Shown here one piece after another: positions 12,169 through 22,941 of a stretch of DNA of 64,000 nt. The stretch lies in contig JBAJFE010000001.1 of the NCBI GenBank assembly GCA_037903355.1, forward strand, positions 744,001 through 808,000, written 5' to 3'. The notes beneath the pieces are model-generated. The model did no database searches, had not been told where the DNA came from, and saw only the letters and a program-made list of their open reading frames with translations. The translations under genes were made by a program, and so were the position numbers. The number at the start of each line of letters is the position of its first letter. Position 1 is the first letter of the stretch. The stretch is from Trichuris trichiura (Eukaryota; Nematoda; Enoplea; Trichinellida; Trichuridae).

Positions 12169-13097
12169 CAGTGATTCCCAAATGGGGTCCCAGGGGCCCC
12201 TGGGAAGAATTGGGGGTTTAGGGGGTCCCTGGGAGCTTAGGGGGCCTCAGGGGATCCCTGGTAGTCGGTGCCGCAGGACGAGAGCGATGTGCCGTTCAGG
12301 ATAGTGAGGCAAGGCGACCTGAGATTACTTCGGACGACTATCGAGCCGGACGTGGATAAATTAGTAGCACTGCACCATACCCAGTCGTCATACTGAGGTA
12401 AGATCAAGCGACTGTCGTCTTGCTCTGAGGAAATATTGAATTTAGATTCAGTGTTGCGCAGCCCTAAGAACAGCATCGTAGCCTGACTTACATATTGCGC
12501 TACCATTGCTAACAGCCCAAAAAATTGAGGAAGAGGAAACCCAATGCGGCGCTTGTACTCTGAAGGCTCCCCGATCTGCAATTAGCCGGCTTAAGTCCAG
12601 CAATACGAAAAGAACGCCTTCAGTGCCAACTAAAGAACTAAAGGCGTTAACCGTTTCGAACATCGTTAAGGAGTTTTCGCCGTATATGGCAGCCGGCTTC
12701 CTTACCAACCATTTCGCTCTAGTGTAGAGAAGAAATTCAGCGTTGACTTCGCATCGCCAGGTTTTCCAGCCATTGATCGCACACTCAACTTTCACAGCGC
12801 AAACCATTGGGTCCTACTTGCGGCTGACAAGATCCGCAGGTTAATAAGGCTTTTAATGACGGCCCGGCTTAACTGCTTTTTCTTTGGCATACACGGTAGG
12901 CAGCGAAGTCAATTCTACATTCTGCAGCCTGTTTCAGGTGTTGAATTATTTGTACAAATTCACAACAACGTAACCACCGTAGGCGCACCTGAGGATAACA
13001 GAAGCAGGAGAATTACGTTGGGAAGAATGACGGGGGACCCTGGCAAGTTGAAGGTCGCGATAGGGGGCCCTGGCTCCAAAAAGGTTGGGGAACACTG
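12169..13097 (+). mobile_element. hAT element remnant (CAGTGATTCCCAA type) with transposase C-terminus
   Basis: The ends CAGTGATTCCCAAATGG and GGTTGGGGAACACTG form imperfect inverted repeats. At about 12290-12412 the plus strand encodes RQGDLRLLRTTIEPDVDKL and a short LHHTQSSY end. This is the conserved C-terminal tail of ZBED5-like hAT transposases (family pattern RGDLRLKLT..QPNVENLLSLHQ.Q.SH). Most of the transposase is deleted. The antisense strand keeps an open frame of 119 codons (12448-12807) that is also open in the related copy at 62.4 kb. No convincing 8-bp duplication is visible. Confidence 0.7.
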
Positions 13098-13375
13098 GTT
13101 TACATTGTTCACCTCAGCTGCTGCACTAACAGTTACCAGCACCTTATACCCACCCAGGCTATTCAAGATTACCATGACAAAGGTGCAAGCGTTACCGGGA
13201 AGGAAAGAAAGCAGAGGAAACCGTCAAATTTTACAGAAAGGATATCATCGGCAAGATGAATTTAATTCGCCGAATTTAGTTACGTTAACGATCAAGTCGC
13301 GCAGAATAATAAGCTTTATATTTTGCAAGCATAGAACGTACACTCTCTTACACCGTATCCATTCTGTCGTGTATT

Positions 13376-13538
13376 GTTCCACTTGAAACATAATCGAAAG
13401 TTAAACTTTCGGCTAGGTTGTTACATGATGCGGCTAAACGCAGCAAGTCACGAAGAACATGATTTTCATCCAGAAACAAACAAGAACAGCGCTTTCGAAA
13501 ATGGCCGTACAAGTTGTTGCCAATGATTTGCCACAAAC
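13376..13538 (-). other. Coding-like segment, unidentified
   Basis: The minus strand is open from an acceptor-like site (AAAACAG before TTTGTGGC) to a donor-like GTGTAAG after GGATACG. The predicted segment contains FLDENHVLRDLLRLAASCNN, which looks protein-like in composition but matches no family I can name. It lies 170 bp downstream of the PrimPol stop on the same strand. It could be an isolated exon of another gene or chance. Confidence 0.25.
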
Positions 13539-13710
13539 TGTTTTACTTCCGACAACATGATTTTTTCAGCGACTTAGCATCTATGCCACCAGGTTATACT
13601 TGTAAACCCAAGTTTAAGTTCAGTCCGAAATAAAGCATTTATTTCTCCAAGCATTAAGGAGAATCAACAGAGACATTAAGCTGAAAAATCACGATACGCG
13701 GATCTGCTTT

Positions 13711-15143
13711 TCACAATCCAGAAAGTTTAGGTTCTTGACGCTCAAACTCAGTTATCATTTTTTCAAACTGCTCATCCGAAACTGAATCGTTAAAAGCAGA
13801 TCCGCCTGTCTTTTCCAAGAGGCAGGGTGGAAACGGAAAATCGTTGGAACGATAACCCATCAATCTGCACTCTTCATCGTGACACTTTTGATAAAACAAG
13901 CAACGTCTAAGATCCACAATGTACATTATGTGGTTACTTTTATGTTCACGACCGATTCGATGACAGTATCTGTAGTTAGCAATATCCAAGATTAACAAAC
14001 CGGCTGATTCCAAGTGAAACCATTGACGAATTCGTGCCTGCACTTTCCGTTGGCTTAAGTAGTCCTCGAAAAAACGGTTGAGACCAGGAAATGGTAAAGG
14101 GCAACTGAATCCTTCGCTGACATGAGTGAATTGCACCCTCAAGTTTGGAAAATGTACAGCAAAATGAGAGCAGAACTGCGGAGCGTAAGATATGGAATGC
14201 TTGTAGGAGGTGGCTTCAATCAAAGAATCGAAAAAGATATCTCTCTCGCTCTCCATCCGTCTTTTGTTGCTGTAGAAATTACAAGATGAAGCCAAAGTTA
14301 AAGGATTCTGCTGCTTCAGCTTCGAAGACAAGTACAGGCGGAAGGTACGGTTTCTCGTGTAGACTCCTTCGTCACATAGCAATGTTTCCTTTCCCTCTTT
14401 CGTGAGAACGAAAAGACAACTAAGGCAGCGTTCGCGTCTCTGCTCAACGCTCAAGCTTTTCAATGCTGAGCACATATCCTTCACAAAGTTTCCAGCCTCA
14501 TTATTGTTCTTAAAAACTGTTCCATTGGGAAGGTGAACGATCAAGTGACGACTGAACTTCTCTTCGGTGGTCGAGTCCAAATCTAATATGCAATCAGTAG
14601 AAATTTCGATGCCCAAAAGTTCGTTAGCTTTCTCCAGAAAATAACCCACGAATCTATACGGTTAAACAAATAGAGGAGTAAAATAATTTTCAAAACTCAC
14701 CTTTTCACACATAATTCGCCGTCCATATCCGGATTGGTGCAGAAGTAGAATTCAAGGTCGAAGTAAAGCCTGCATGGTTCGCCTTCGCGAATCATTTCAT
14801 AGCAATGTCGCATGTTATTTGGAAGTTGCTTGTAGACGGACCAGAAATGCTCAACGGCAACTACCAAGAATGTACGTCCACCCGAGGAAAATTGTGACTC
14901 AAAGCTGAAGATCTTCAGTTTCTCCTGACTGATTCGCGTTTCCAAGTACTTCATTGCACTGACCTGACACCGAAATGCCCTCCATACGCAGCTGTCGTCC
15001 AACAAAGAATAGCGATGAGGCTCAAACAGTGGATGCTTTTGATTATAAATAATTCGCCGCTCGACTGACCGCTGTAACGAGCTTTTCGTACGTGTTGAGT
15101 TTGAGCCATAGAATACACTCGCACCAATGCCGCCGATAACCAT
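13711..15143 (-). CDS. PRIMPOL: DNA-directed primase/polymerase PrimPol
   Basis: PrimPol is an archaeo-eukaryotic primase that reprimes DNA synthesis beyond lesions in nucleus and mitochondria. There are two exons, 15143-14701 and 14653-13711, split by a 47-bp intron (GTGAGT...TATAG). The joined product is 461 aa against about 560 in human. Catalytic residues are visible: D129 and E131 in LYFDLEF, S182 and H184 in FSRHLIVH, and D242 in CDEGVYTRNR, followed by the family block FRLY. The zinc-finger ligands C378, H385, C405 and C410 occur in YRYCHRIGREHKSN and YQKCHDEEC. The C-terminus is shorter than in vertebrates. The acidic/hydrophobic patch SDEQFEKMITEFE may correspond to the RPA-binding motif (inference). 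The start is the first ATG of the open frame. Confidence 0.95.
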
Positions 15144-16001
15144 TTTTACCCTTTGAACGTTTTAGCTTAATCCACACCACACAGAGACAAACTTAACCAA
15201 GAAGACTTAATCACAATTTAAGTTGATTGAGTCCGTACAGTATGACGTTGCACCTCCTTGCAGTTAAGACTGCTGACTGTATTATGAAGTCCGATTTCAT
15301 TTTCACACTCACAATATGGGAGGAGCACAGGACGATTCGCCGCCGCCATCAACTCACCGCTCGGACAAGCCGATGCGGAACAATTCACTGCCAGAACAGG
15401 TCGCCGTAGTGAACTTTTTGATACCAACTCGTCGCGGCTGATTCCATTCTTCTCTATTCTTTGTTACGCCCGTTTTGACGCGATCATGCCGGTAAGTTAA
15501 TGCAGTCTTCAGTTAGACTTGCTACACTGTTACAAGGTACAACATTTTGCTTATGCCAAGTAGAAACAGTGGAAGAAAAACGTAGTTGTTCTTGCTTGGG
15601 CCCACTAAGGTGCACAAAATTGCACGGTATAAAGGGAGCAGCGCACTAAGGGACATCCGACATGAATTGCATTAGATAGACTGATTCATCCAGTACGTTG
15701 AAGGTAGAAAAAGAATTGCAACAAAATATTCAGCAGCTGTTAAATTTGCCATCCATACAAAACTGAGCTGCCTATTACGGTGTTTCCCCTATGATAAGGC
15801 CGGCTCTTATATTTATTTTTCCTTCAAAAAACATAGCAGGGTTTATTTTACGGGGTGTCTTATATTTCCAGGTAGTACGCTCCACATTTGTTCATTTATT
15901 TATGTGTAGAAGTCCATACGAAGCATAAGTGTAAAGGAAGAAAAATACCGAGACACCTAGAAAAAGAGCCATAAATGTAAGGCTAGAAAAACGTACAAAT
16001 A
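15144..16001. other. No gene; possible small MITE at about 15776-15880
   Basis: This is the upstream flank of PrimPol. The words GGTGTTTCCCCTATGATAAG (about 15779) and TTTACGGGGTGTCTTATAT (about 15847) are partly inverted and resemble the ends of widespread small DNA transposons. No coding frame is supported. Confidence 0.35.
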
Positions 16002-16544
16002 CAGTTGAACCTCCTAAGTTGACCGAATTTTGACCAGTTCGTTTATCCGCATATTAATATGCGCAGGAACAACCTCTATACATCGACCACCTCCGTAAGT
16101 GGGAAGTTGACCGCTTTAGCCGTGACGTGGTATATGGACACAATGCTAGTTTGCTCTGTGTCAGTCGCTAGCAGCTGTTAACCGTCAATACCTCAGTGCG
16201 CTATTACTCAACGTAGCGAAGTTTTTCATTACTGTGCATTGGAGATTCCTGATAACAGAACCGATTCCATTGCTTTGACGATGCTTTTTTCATGCTTGCC
16301 GGCGCGGCTTGCGCGTTTCCTCATTTACATAACCTCCCACCTAGGCGTTGGCAGCATTCGCCCATTGAGCGAAATATGACGAATCGAGCCTCACCGTATT
16401 CGTTCGCGTCGAGCGCAGTTCTATTCATTCGCTTTGCTGTACCCGTGTGGGAAATGGCCTGAGCGTGTCTTCGCGAGTATAGATGGTCCGGCTTACGCAG
16501 TAATAGATGCAGTAGTAGCTACCAAGCTGGTTACAGTTTGCACT

Positions 16545-17459
16545 ATGGCCGAACGGAAAGGATCGAGGGTTCGAACTGAAGGAAAAAGTGGGTCTTATAC
16601 ACTTTCTCGAAACTAACAGTCAAAAGAAGACAGCGGAACGGTTCCATGTCAGTAAGACTAGCGTTAGCAACATCTAGTGACGTAAACGTGAGTACTTGGA
16701 AAGATATGATTAGCAAAGAAAAGACGCGCGGCGAAAAAGGAGGAGAACCTCTCTCGACCAGGTCAATGAAGCAGCGTTAGGTTGGTTTAAGCAAATGCGG
16801 ACAGCTAATGGACGGATCTCTAGCCTACTGAACCAAAAAGTTGCTACGAGGTTCGCCCTAGAATTCCAGTTGGCAGGTTTCCAAGCTCCGAACGGTTGGC
16901 CTGAGAAGTTCAAAGCTCCGTCGTAAGATCTTCCAGAAAATCATACATGGCGAATCTAACGAAGTTCCTCATCGAGATCTTGGAAGACTTCGTCTTGAAA
17001 TTTCGTCATTCCGCCAGTGGCTTTAAGGAAGAAGACATATTCAATGCTGATAAGCGCGGCTTGTTCTTCAAAGCTATGCCTGATAGAAGTCTTGTACTAA
17101 AAGGCGATAAATGCAAAAGCGGGAAGCTCTCCAAAGAACGCTTCAATGTGCTTCTTTGCGCTAACGCATATAGGGAGAAGTTCAAGCCATTGGTCATTGG
17201 TAAATCAGCGAAACCCCACGCATTCGGGAACTTGAGGCCTGACGATCTCCCTTGTCACTTGAAGATCAAATAAATGCGTCTGGATGACAGCCGCCATATT
17301 CGAGGAGTGGGTAAGAAGCGTCGACCGACAGATGAAGAGAAGAAACGTTCCATCTTATTGATAGTAGACAACTGTCCGAGCCATCCCCGCGTAAGACACT
17401 TCACAAACAAGTTGAAGTTCGTGCCTAAAAACACCTCCTCAAAAATCCAGCCTGTAGAT
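16545..17459 (+). pseudogene. pogo/Tigger transposase, N-terminal and catalytic part (decayed)
   Basis: The frame starts MAERKGSRVRTEGKSG and is broken repeatedly. Recognisable DDE_1 blocks are NADKRGLFFKAMPDRSLVLK and LSKERFNVLLCANA (about 17045-17165), LLIVDNCPSHPRVRHF (about 17360-17405) and KFVPKNTSSKIQPVDQ (ending about 17462). They correspond to the three acidic catalytic positions of JERKY/Tigger transposases. The hAT at 17460 entered immediately after the GAT codon of the last acidic residue; the protein's C-terminal part continues at 22443. Confidence 0.8.
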
Positions 17460-17788
17460 CAGCCATTCTCAACGTGAGACCTTGGGTCTCCAGGGAGGGT
17501 TATAGAGTGTTATGGGGCAGAAATCGAAATTTTTTCGGGGGGAGGGGGTAGGAGTTCGTCAAGGGGGGCTGAGGTGCCTTATTGGGACAAGCGTAGTTAG
17601 GTAGACCGGGAGGGTAAGAATTTATGTCAATCCTCTATACATGTCTGCTTTTCGAATCACAATTTTTCTACACGGAAAATTTGAACCTATTCATCCCGTG
17701 ACGGTATGTTCGCTTTTCTATTTCTCTTGGTTCACGTATTCGTTAGCGTTCATTAAAATATCACTCATGGGTTCTTTGACGAAAAAGG

Positions 17789-18642
17789 GTTCCTCCTATG
17801 TTGTCTCCGCACCGGAAGTTGAGGCGGCTACTTCAAAGCGTGATCTGCGACTCTACAGCGTAATAAATCGTTATTACCGGCACAACGGGACGGACGTTAT
17901 CGTCAGGTTTAGTGAATGCATGGAATTAAGCAGCTGCGCATGCGTTGAAGTTAAGGGAAACACAATGGGGCGTGCAGGTGTTCAAGCTGAGACCTCGTCT
18001 AGCAATTCGTGAAAAACATCGCAGGTCAACTGTCCGAGCTGCGGCGTGCCTTGGTAGACAGGGTAAATCTCATTCTGCATTATGTCTGTGCCGGTATCTA
18101 GCGACAACTTGCCATCGACAAGTAGAGGCACCGTAAGGTGGCACTGACGCCTTCTGCCTGATTAGGTACACCCGAGTGAACCCGTCAAATGCGCCTCCAG
18201 TGAAACCGACGCGTCGCCTTCGTCAGGCTGAGCGCCTGCGTTAGCAGTACGTATGCTTTTTACCTTTTTGCGTTACTCATTGCTCGCGTGTTCAGTGATC
18301 GCTAAATAACGTTACTTTGCGCTATGCTTCTTGTTGTTTGCGCCACGGTCAAAACTGCAAAACCCAACAGCAGCAACGAACACGCGTCATGTTAAGGTTT
18401 AAGCTTAGGCTAGGGCAGGACAGGATGGCCGGCACGGTTATAGCACGCAGTTGGAAACAATTACCAGAACGGCCAACTGTTTCCAGGTGTGCAGCGTTCC
18501 TTCGCTAATACGCATCGCTCGCATCAGTGCACAGTGAACAATAGCTTAGGTCACCCATTGTTCAGGTAACGTAGTAATCGCCACTTGACCTCCTTTGAAG
18601 TTGCCGCCTGAACTTCCGGTGGGGAGACAACATAGAAGACCC
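17789..18642. mobile_element. Merlin-like MITE with GGAAGTTGAGGCGGC terminal repeats
   Basis: The termini face each other over about 40 bp (CTATGTTGTCTCC...CCGGAAGTTGAGGCGGC on the left, its reverse on the right). They are flanked by an 8-bp duplication GAAAAAGG (17781-17788 and 18643-18650). The insertion splits the N-terminal BED-finger region of the surrounding hAT transposase: the frame reading GSLTKK before it continues CRHNSVEYLAYGF after it. No transposase is encoded. Assignment to Merlin (IS1016-like) rests on the 8-bp duplication and is tentative. Confidence 0.65.
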
Positions 18643-19570
18643 GAAAAAGGAGTGTCGGCATAATTCCGTAGAGTACTTGGCATACGGTTTCCTCCCGTCT
18701 CCCGGCGACCAGTTATTGCCCATGTGTTTATTGTGCATGCGTTCATTTTGAAATGAGAGCATGAAGCCTTGCAAAATGAAGAAGCATTTGCTTAGCGCGA
18801 ATGCGGAGTACAAAGACAAGCTTTTGGAATATTTTTTGTCTGAGGGATAGTTTCCGGAAAAAAGGAACGCTGTCTCAAATTATGGGTGTGTTCACAGCAA
18901 TTGAACAAGGGCACTCTTGCGTCTCACAGAATTAGTAAACTGATAGCAGAAACTGGAAATACCCACAGTGCCGGTAAGTCGTTCATCTTGCCTGCAGTGT
19001 CCATAATACTGTCCGACGTCATGAATTTAAATGCCAGGGGTACCGTTAAGGCAATTCCATTGAGGGAGTCCACTGTTTGCAGTTTAATCGATAAAATAAC
19101 ACGCGACATTGAGGATCAGTTGTTAGCTTTACTTCGGTTGAAAGAATTTTCTTTGCACATAGGCGAAACTACTTTGCAAGACAATGACGCTCTTCTCATG
19201 GCTTATGCCAGATTCTGGAATGCAAACATGCTGATGGAAGAAATGTTGTTTGTCAGGAAGATTAGGTTTGATACTAAGGGACTGACCATGTTTGGAGAAA
19301 TACAAAACTAATTTATTGAGGAGAACATCCCATTTCAGAATGTAATAGCACGCGCGACTGACGGCGCCACTTCTATGGTAGAGCGGTACAGGGGATTCAT
19401 AGCACATTTGAAACCGGTGCTACCTTCGGTCTTCACTATCCATTGCGTCATTCACAGAGAGCATTTGGTCTCAAAGAAGTTAGGGCCGCGTCTAAACCGT
19501 TCTCTCTCGATTGTCATTTACGTTGTGAATTTCTTCAAATCCCCGGATCTTGACAACACAGTTCCCTCCG

Positions 19571-20812
19571 GAAGTTCAGGCGGCAATATCAATGGGTAAT
19601 ACGCGACGATACTGCGTAATGAACTGATTAGCGGAACGACGGCAGAGACGTCTTACGGCGGGTAACAGAACATATGCCGAGCAAATGGCACAGAGAGCAC
19701 AATGGAGCATTAATGGCACATGCACGAGGTGCGTTTATTGACGCGCTGAATACCTGCCGTGGAATTCCGTTGCTGACCCCTGTAAAAGACTGAAGGTGAG
19801 GGAATGAAACAGCTGCGCATAGATTGCTGGCACGGGGAACACAATGGAACAACAGTGGTGCATGTTCAGGTTCGGTTCGTGATTCGTGGAAAACATCGAG
19901 GGTCAACGGACCGATCCGCGTCGCGTCTTTGTAAACTGCGTACAGCTCATTCTGCGTTGTGTGGCCTCCTAGCCTGGATATGCGTTACTGTCCCCTGCAA
20001 AAGAGTGAAGGTGATGGAATGAAACAGCTGCGCATAGGTTGCTGGCACTGGGAGCACAATGGAGCAACAGCGGTGCATGCTGAGCTTCGGTTCATGATTC
20101 GTACAAATAGTCGAAGGTCAACGGACTGATCCGCGTCGCGTCATAGTAGACTGCGTAAAGCCCATTCTGCGTTATGTTTTGGTGAAAGACACGGTGGACG
20201 CACCTGAGCCGGTATCCATGCTCCGGTGAAAGGTATGCACTTTGCTGTTATTTTGTCTGTGCGCGTTACTATCATCAGATTGAACCCGCCCCGAGTGACT
20301 GCACGGCCTGCGTCAGTCTCGGTCCCCCAGTGAATGGCATGTGCGCTTGTTTTACATTTACTTTCACTTTACGTGTTACTCAGACGTTGTTTCTCAGCCG
20401 CCCCAGCGTCGGCGAAATGCAGGTTCCCTTCTGGCAAGCGATCCCGTAATTTGTTCTATCTTCATTAGACAGCATGACGATCACCTTTTTTTTGCCCTCG
20501 TCCAAATCTAAGCCAAGATACACACCTTATGTTTAGGTTTAGGCTTAGGCTAGGGCAGGACTGGATGGCCAGCAGACCTGAGAGCAGTACGACGCTGAGA
20601 TGGAGTGGTTACACGCAGCGTTACCAGCGGCATACGTTTCATTGTTTGATTAGGAACTGTTACTCCGCTTTGTCGTTGCCGCCAGAAATTCTTCCTTGCT
20701 AATCTGATAATCCGATAAGGCAAGCCGATGTACACAATCTTCCCTAACTTCCACTTGACCTCCTTTGAAGTTGCCACAGCTACTTCCCAGGGGGGGGGGT
20801 TATGTTGTCAAG
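19571..20812. mobile_element. Composite insertion with Merlin-like ends and partial hAT duplication
   Basis: The left end (CCGGAAGTTCAGGCGGC) and right end (CCTTTGAAGTTGCCACAGC...) resemble the 17789-18642 MITE termini. After the right end, about 80 bp of hAT transposase (RLNRSLSIVI.VVNF) is repeated from 19490-19550. The insertion is therefore flanked by a long duplication, which suggests recombination between two hAT copies, not a simple transposition. Inside lie two tandem units (see next feature). Confidence 0.5.
19797..20183 (+). repeat. Two tandem units of about 216 bp
   Basis: The segment beginning GGAATGAAACAGCTGCGCAT (about 19800) recurs about 216 bp later (about 20016). It keeps the words GATCCGCGTCGCGTC and TTCTGCGTT at the same spacing. 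The copies differ by scattered substitutions. The same core (ATGAAACAGCTG.GCAT) is also found near 36625, so it belongs to the MITE family. Confidence 0.6.
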
Positions 20813-20988
20813 ACCTAAATTAGGATCGCGTCTAAACCGTTCTCTCTCAATTGTCATTCACGTTGTGAATTTCATCGAATCCCACTCGCTCCAAATCGTC
20901 TTTTCCGGCAACTCTGTGAAGAAAATGACGAAGACTTCGATACGTTGCTGTTACATACCGAAGTTAGGTAGCTCTGAAAAGGAAATTG

Positions 20989-21419
20989 GGGTCTAGTATG
21001 CTACGGGGGCGCCGGAAGTTGAGGCGGCTAGGTCATAGCGTAATCTGCCGCTCTATAGCGTCACAACAGGTTACTAGCGGCGCAACGGGAGGGACATTGT
21101 CGGCAGGGTAATTGAATACGTGCTGAGTTGTTGGCGCGCCAGCACAATGGAGCATCGAACACCTGCAAGCTCCATTGTGTTTCCCGTACCATCAATGTAA
21201 CGCCGAACCAAGTGCCCGAGCGTACCGAGAATTTTTTGCGGCAGGACCGTTTGTAGCAGCTCGTCGAGCCTGAGTCCGCAGCAGGCACGTGTTCAGTTAC
21301 CCTGCCGACAATGTCCCTCCCGTTGTGCCGCTAGTAACCTGTTATGACGCTGTAGAGCGGCAGATTACGCTATGACCTAGCTGCCTCAACTTCCGGCGCC
21401 CCCGTAGCATAGTAGACCC
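20989..21419. mobile_element. Foldback MITE with about 115-bp terminal inverted repeats
   Basis: The ends GGGTCTAGTATGCTACGGGG and its reverse complement (one mismatch) extend inward as near-perfect inverted repeats of roughly 115 bp, including GCCGGAAGTTGAGGCGGCTA. An 8-bp duplication GGAAATTG flanks it (20981-20988 and 21420-21427). It is 431 bp long and non-coding. It splits the hAT transposase between the TEVR.LSKGN block and what follows. This is the cleanest copy of the GGCGGC family in the window. Confidence 0.8.
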
Positions 21420-22442
21420 GGAAATTGTCCTGAGCGTTTTGTTGCACAGACAGTGGAGAACGACAGTTGCGTTTATGTCTGATAAGGAATACGGAGACAA
21501 ACCCGTTGACGCTAAGTCGGACGTATTCTATCTCACAGACATTTTTGAGAAGTTTAATTCCTTAAACAAGGCTCTGCAAGGCAGAAATAATAACCTTATG
21601 ACCAGCAAGGTAGCGGTCGTATCTTTTCTCAAAAAGCTTGAAGTCTATTGGCATAACGTAGGTCGTCGCGAATTTTTGCATTTCTCAAACGTGAAAACGA
21701 TTGCTGAGGAAGTGAACGATGATAACCTTCTGGTTTATGTAAATCACACGAAGCAAATTCGAACGGGCATGGAAGAAAGGTTTCATGACCTGGTAAATTT
21801 GAATATTCCCGATTTGATTGTAGATCCATTTGGAGTATCAGCCATTGAAGTCGACGCAGAAATTCAAAAGAATTTGATTGATCTTCAAGGTGACACAACT
21901 GCCCGTCGTCAATTCGTTCATTATGGGAAAGAGTTTTGGAAAAAGAATGGTATGCCAAATAAATTTCCAGCATTCTGGGAAAAAGCGAAACCATTTTTCA
22001 TACCGTTTCGCTCAACGGTTTAGTTGAGTGCGGATTTAGTGAGTTAGTTGCCCTAACAAAATCTAGGAACAGAATGGATGTCGCTGCCAAAGGCGACCTG
22101 CAACTGTCATGGTCCAACTTGGAACAGGACATCATGAAATTCGCAAAGAAGTGCCACTATCAAAAATCTCATTAGTTTGATAATTTTTCTTCGCGTAGGC
22201 TTTTTAAGGATCTTTCACTTCGTCAAAATGCTTAGTTTCTTAGCGTTCATCAGTAAATAATTCGACGGTTATATATTCGCATTGTATCTGTAAATTAACT
22301 TCATCCTAGGACCTTGCCGTTGAAAGCTGACTGGCTGCTATGCAAAAAACGCAAAAATTAATTGACCAATAGGAAAAGGGGATCTGGCACCTGAGCACAC
22401 CTTCCAAGGGGAACCCAACGCAGAAAAGGTTGAGAATGGCTG

Positions 22443-22772
22443 CTCTATATCAAAGAGTAATGAAGACATTTAAAGCGAAATACAGGACCCAGCTTCTGCA
22501 GTGGATAATTAGCAAAGCAGAAGCTGCCAGCTCATCTGTGGGAACGACTTCGATTGATGCGTCCATTAATGCTTTGGGCGTCGTACTTTGGATCAATTCT
22601 TCCTGGAATAAAGTTCAACTGGTGGCAATAAGAAAGTGCTTCTGGAGAGCTGGATTCGTCAGAGACAAAGAGGATGATGTCGAGCTCCCAGCTAATAGTC
22701 TGACTCGCGAAGCAGAGATACAAGGTGTAGATTTCGAAGATTTCATTGCAACTACAGTAAAACCCCCGTAAG
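22443..22772 (+). pseudogene. pogo/Tigger transposase C-terminal part
   Basis: It resumes the frame broken at 17459: YQRVMKTFKAKYRTQLLQWI follows the QPVDQ motif in the manner of Tigger QG.I...K..YR..LL. The frame then runs to an acidic tail DFEDFIAT at about 22750. The same sequence follows the hAT insertions in the second pogo copy (54290-54590). Confidence 0.75.
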
Positions 22773-22941
22773 TTGACCACCCAATGGACTGGGGAAACTG
22801 GTCAACATAGGAGGTAGTCAACATATAGGAAGTGGGTATAAGTGGCTGGGCTAACGTGTGGGCAAATCCAACTGGCCAAAATTCGTTTAACTTAGGGAGG
22901 CGGTCACCATATAGGAGTGGTCAACTTCGGGGGTTTTGCTG
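22755..22941. mobile_element. 187-bp pogo-type terminal segment or MITE (GTTGACC repeats)
   Basis: The ends CAGTAAAACCCCCG...CGGGGGTTTTGCTG are flanked by TA. Inside are at least four GTTGACC/GGTCAAC-like subterminal words on both strands. A copy of identical length sits at 35360-35546 in unrelated context. It is therefore either a free-standing MITE that landed at the pogo 3' end or the pogo terminus itself. Confidence 0.75.

Larger units (their letters stand above)
18643..22175 (+). pseudogene. ZBED5-like hAT transposase, decayed and interrupted
   Basis: The order of blocks is typical of BED-finger hAT transposases. First comes a BED-like finger (VEYLAYGFL, MCLLCMRSF, ESMKPCKMKKHL, 18655-18790). 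A middle domain follows with SHRISKLIAETGNTHSAGKS (18913) and IARATDGATSMV (about 19346). The IHCVIHREHLVSKKLGPRLN block (about 19438) is followed by DIFEKFNSLNKALQGRNNNL (21538), and the C-terminal tail KSRNRMDVAAKGDLQLSWSN ends about 22175. At least four stops and two large insertions disrupt it. Confidence 0.85.
17460..22442 (+). mobile_element. Long hAT element (CAGCCATTCTCAAC type), once autonomous
   Basis: The ends CAGCCATTCTCAACG and AGGTTGAGAATGGCTG are flanked by near-identical 8-bp duplications CTGTAGAT (17452-17459) and CTCTATAT (22443-22450). Inside is a decayed ZBED5-like transposase, and three further insertions split it (17789-18642, about 19571-20812, 20989-21419). This is the only copy of this hAT type here with a transposase; it is the likely full-length relative of the 480-bp copies at 11.1 and 36.0 kb. 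Confidence 0.8.
16002..22941 (+). mobile_element. pogo/Tigger-like DNA transposon, interrupted (composite)
   Basis: The left end begins CAGTTGAACCTCC after a TA and carries several GTTGACC-like subterminal repeats. The pogo transposase remnant follows (16545-17459) and resumes at 22443-22772. A hAT element of about 5 kb (17460-22442) splits it. The right end is the 187-bp GTTGACC-rich segment 22755-22941, ending GGGGGTTTTGCTG before TA. Pogo-like elements (Tc1/mariner superfamily) move by cut and paste into TA. Many stops and frameshifts show the copy is dead. Confidence 0.75.
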
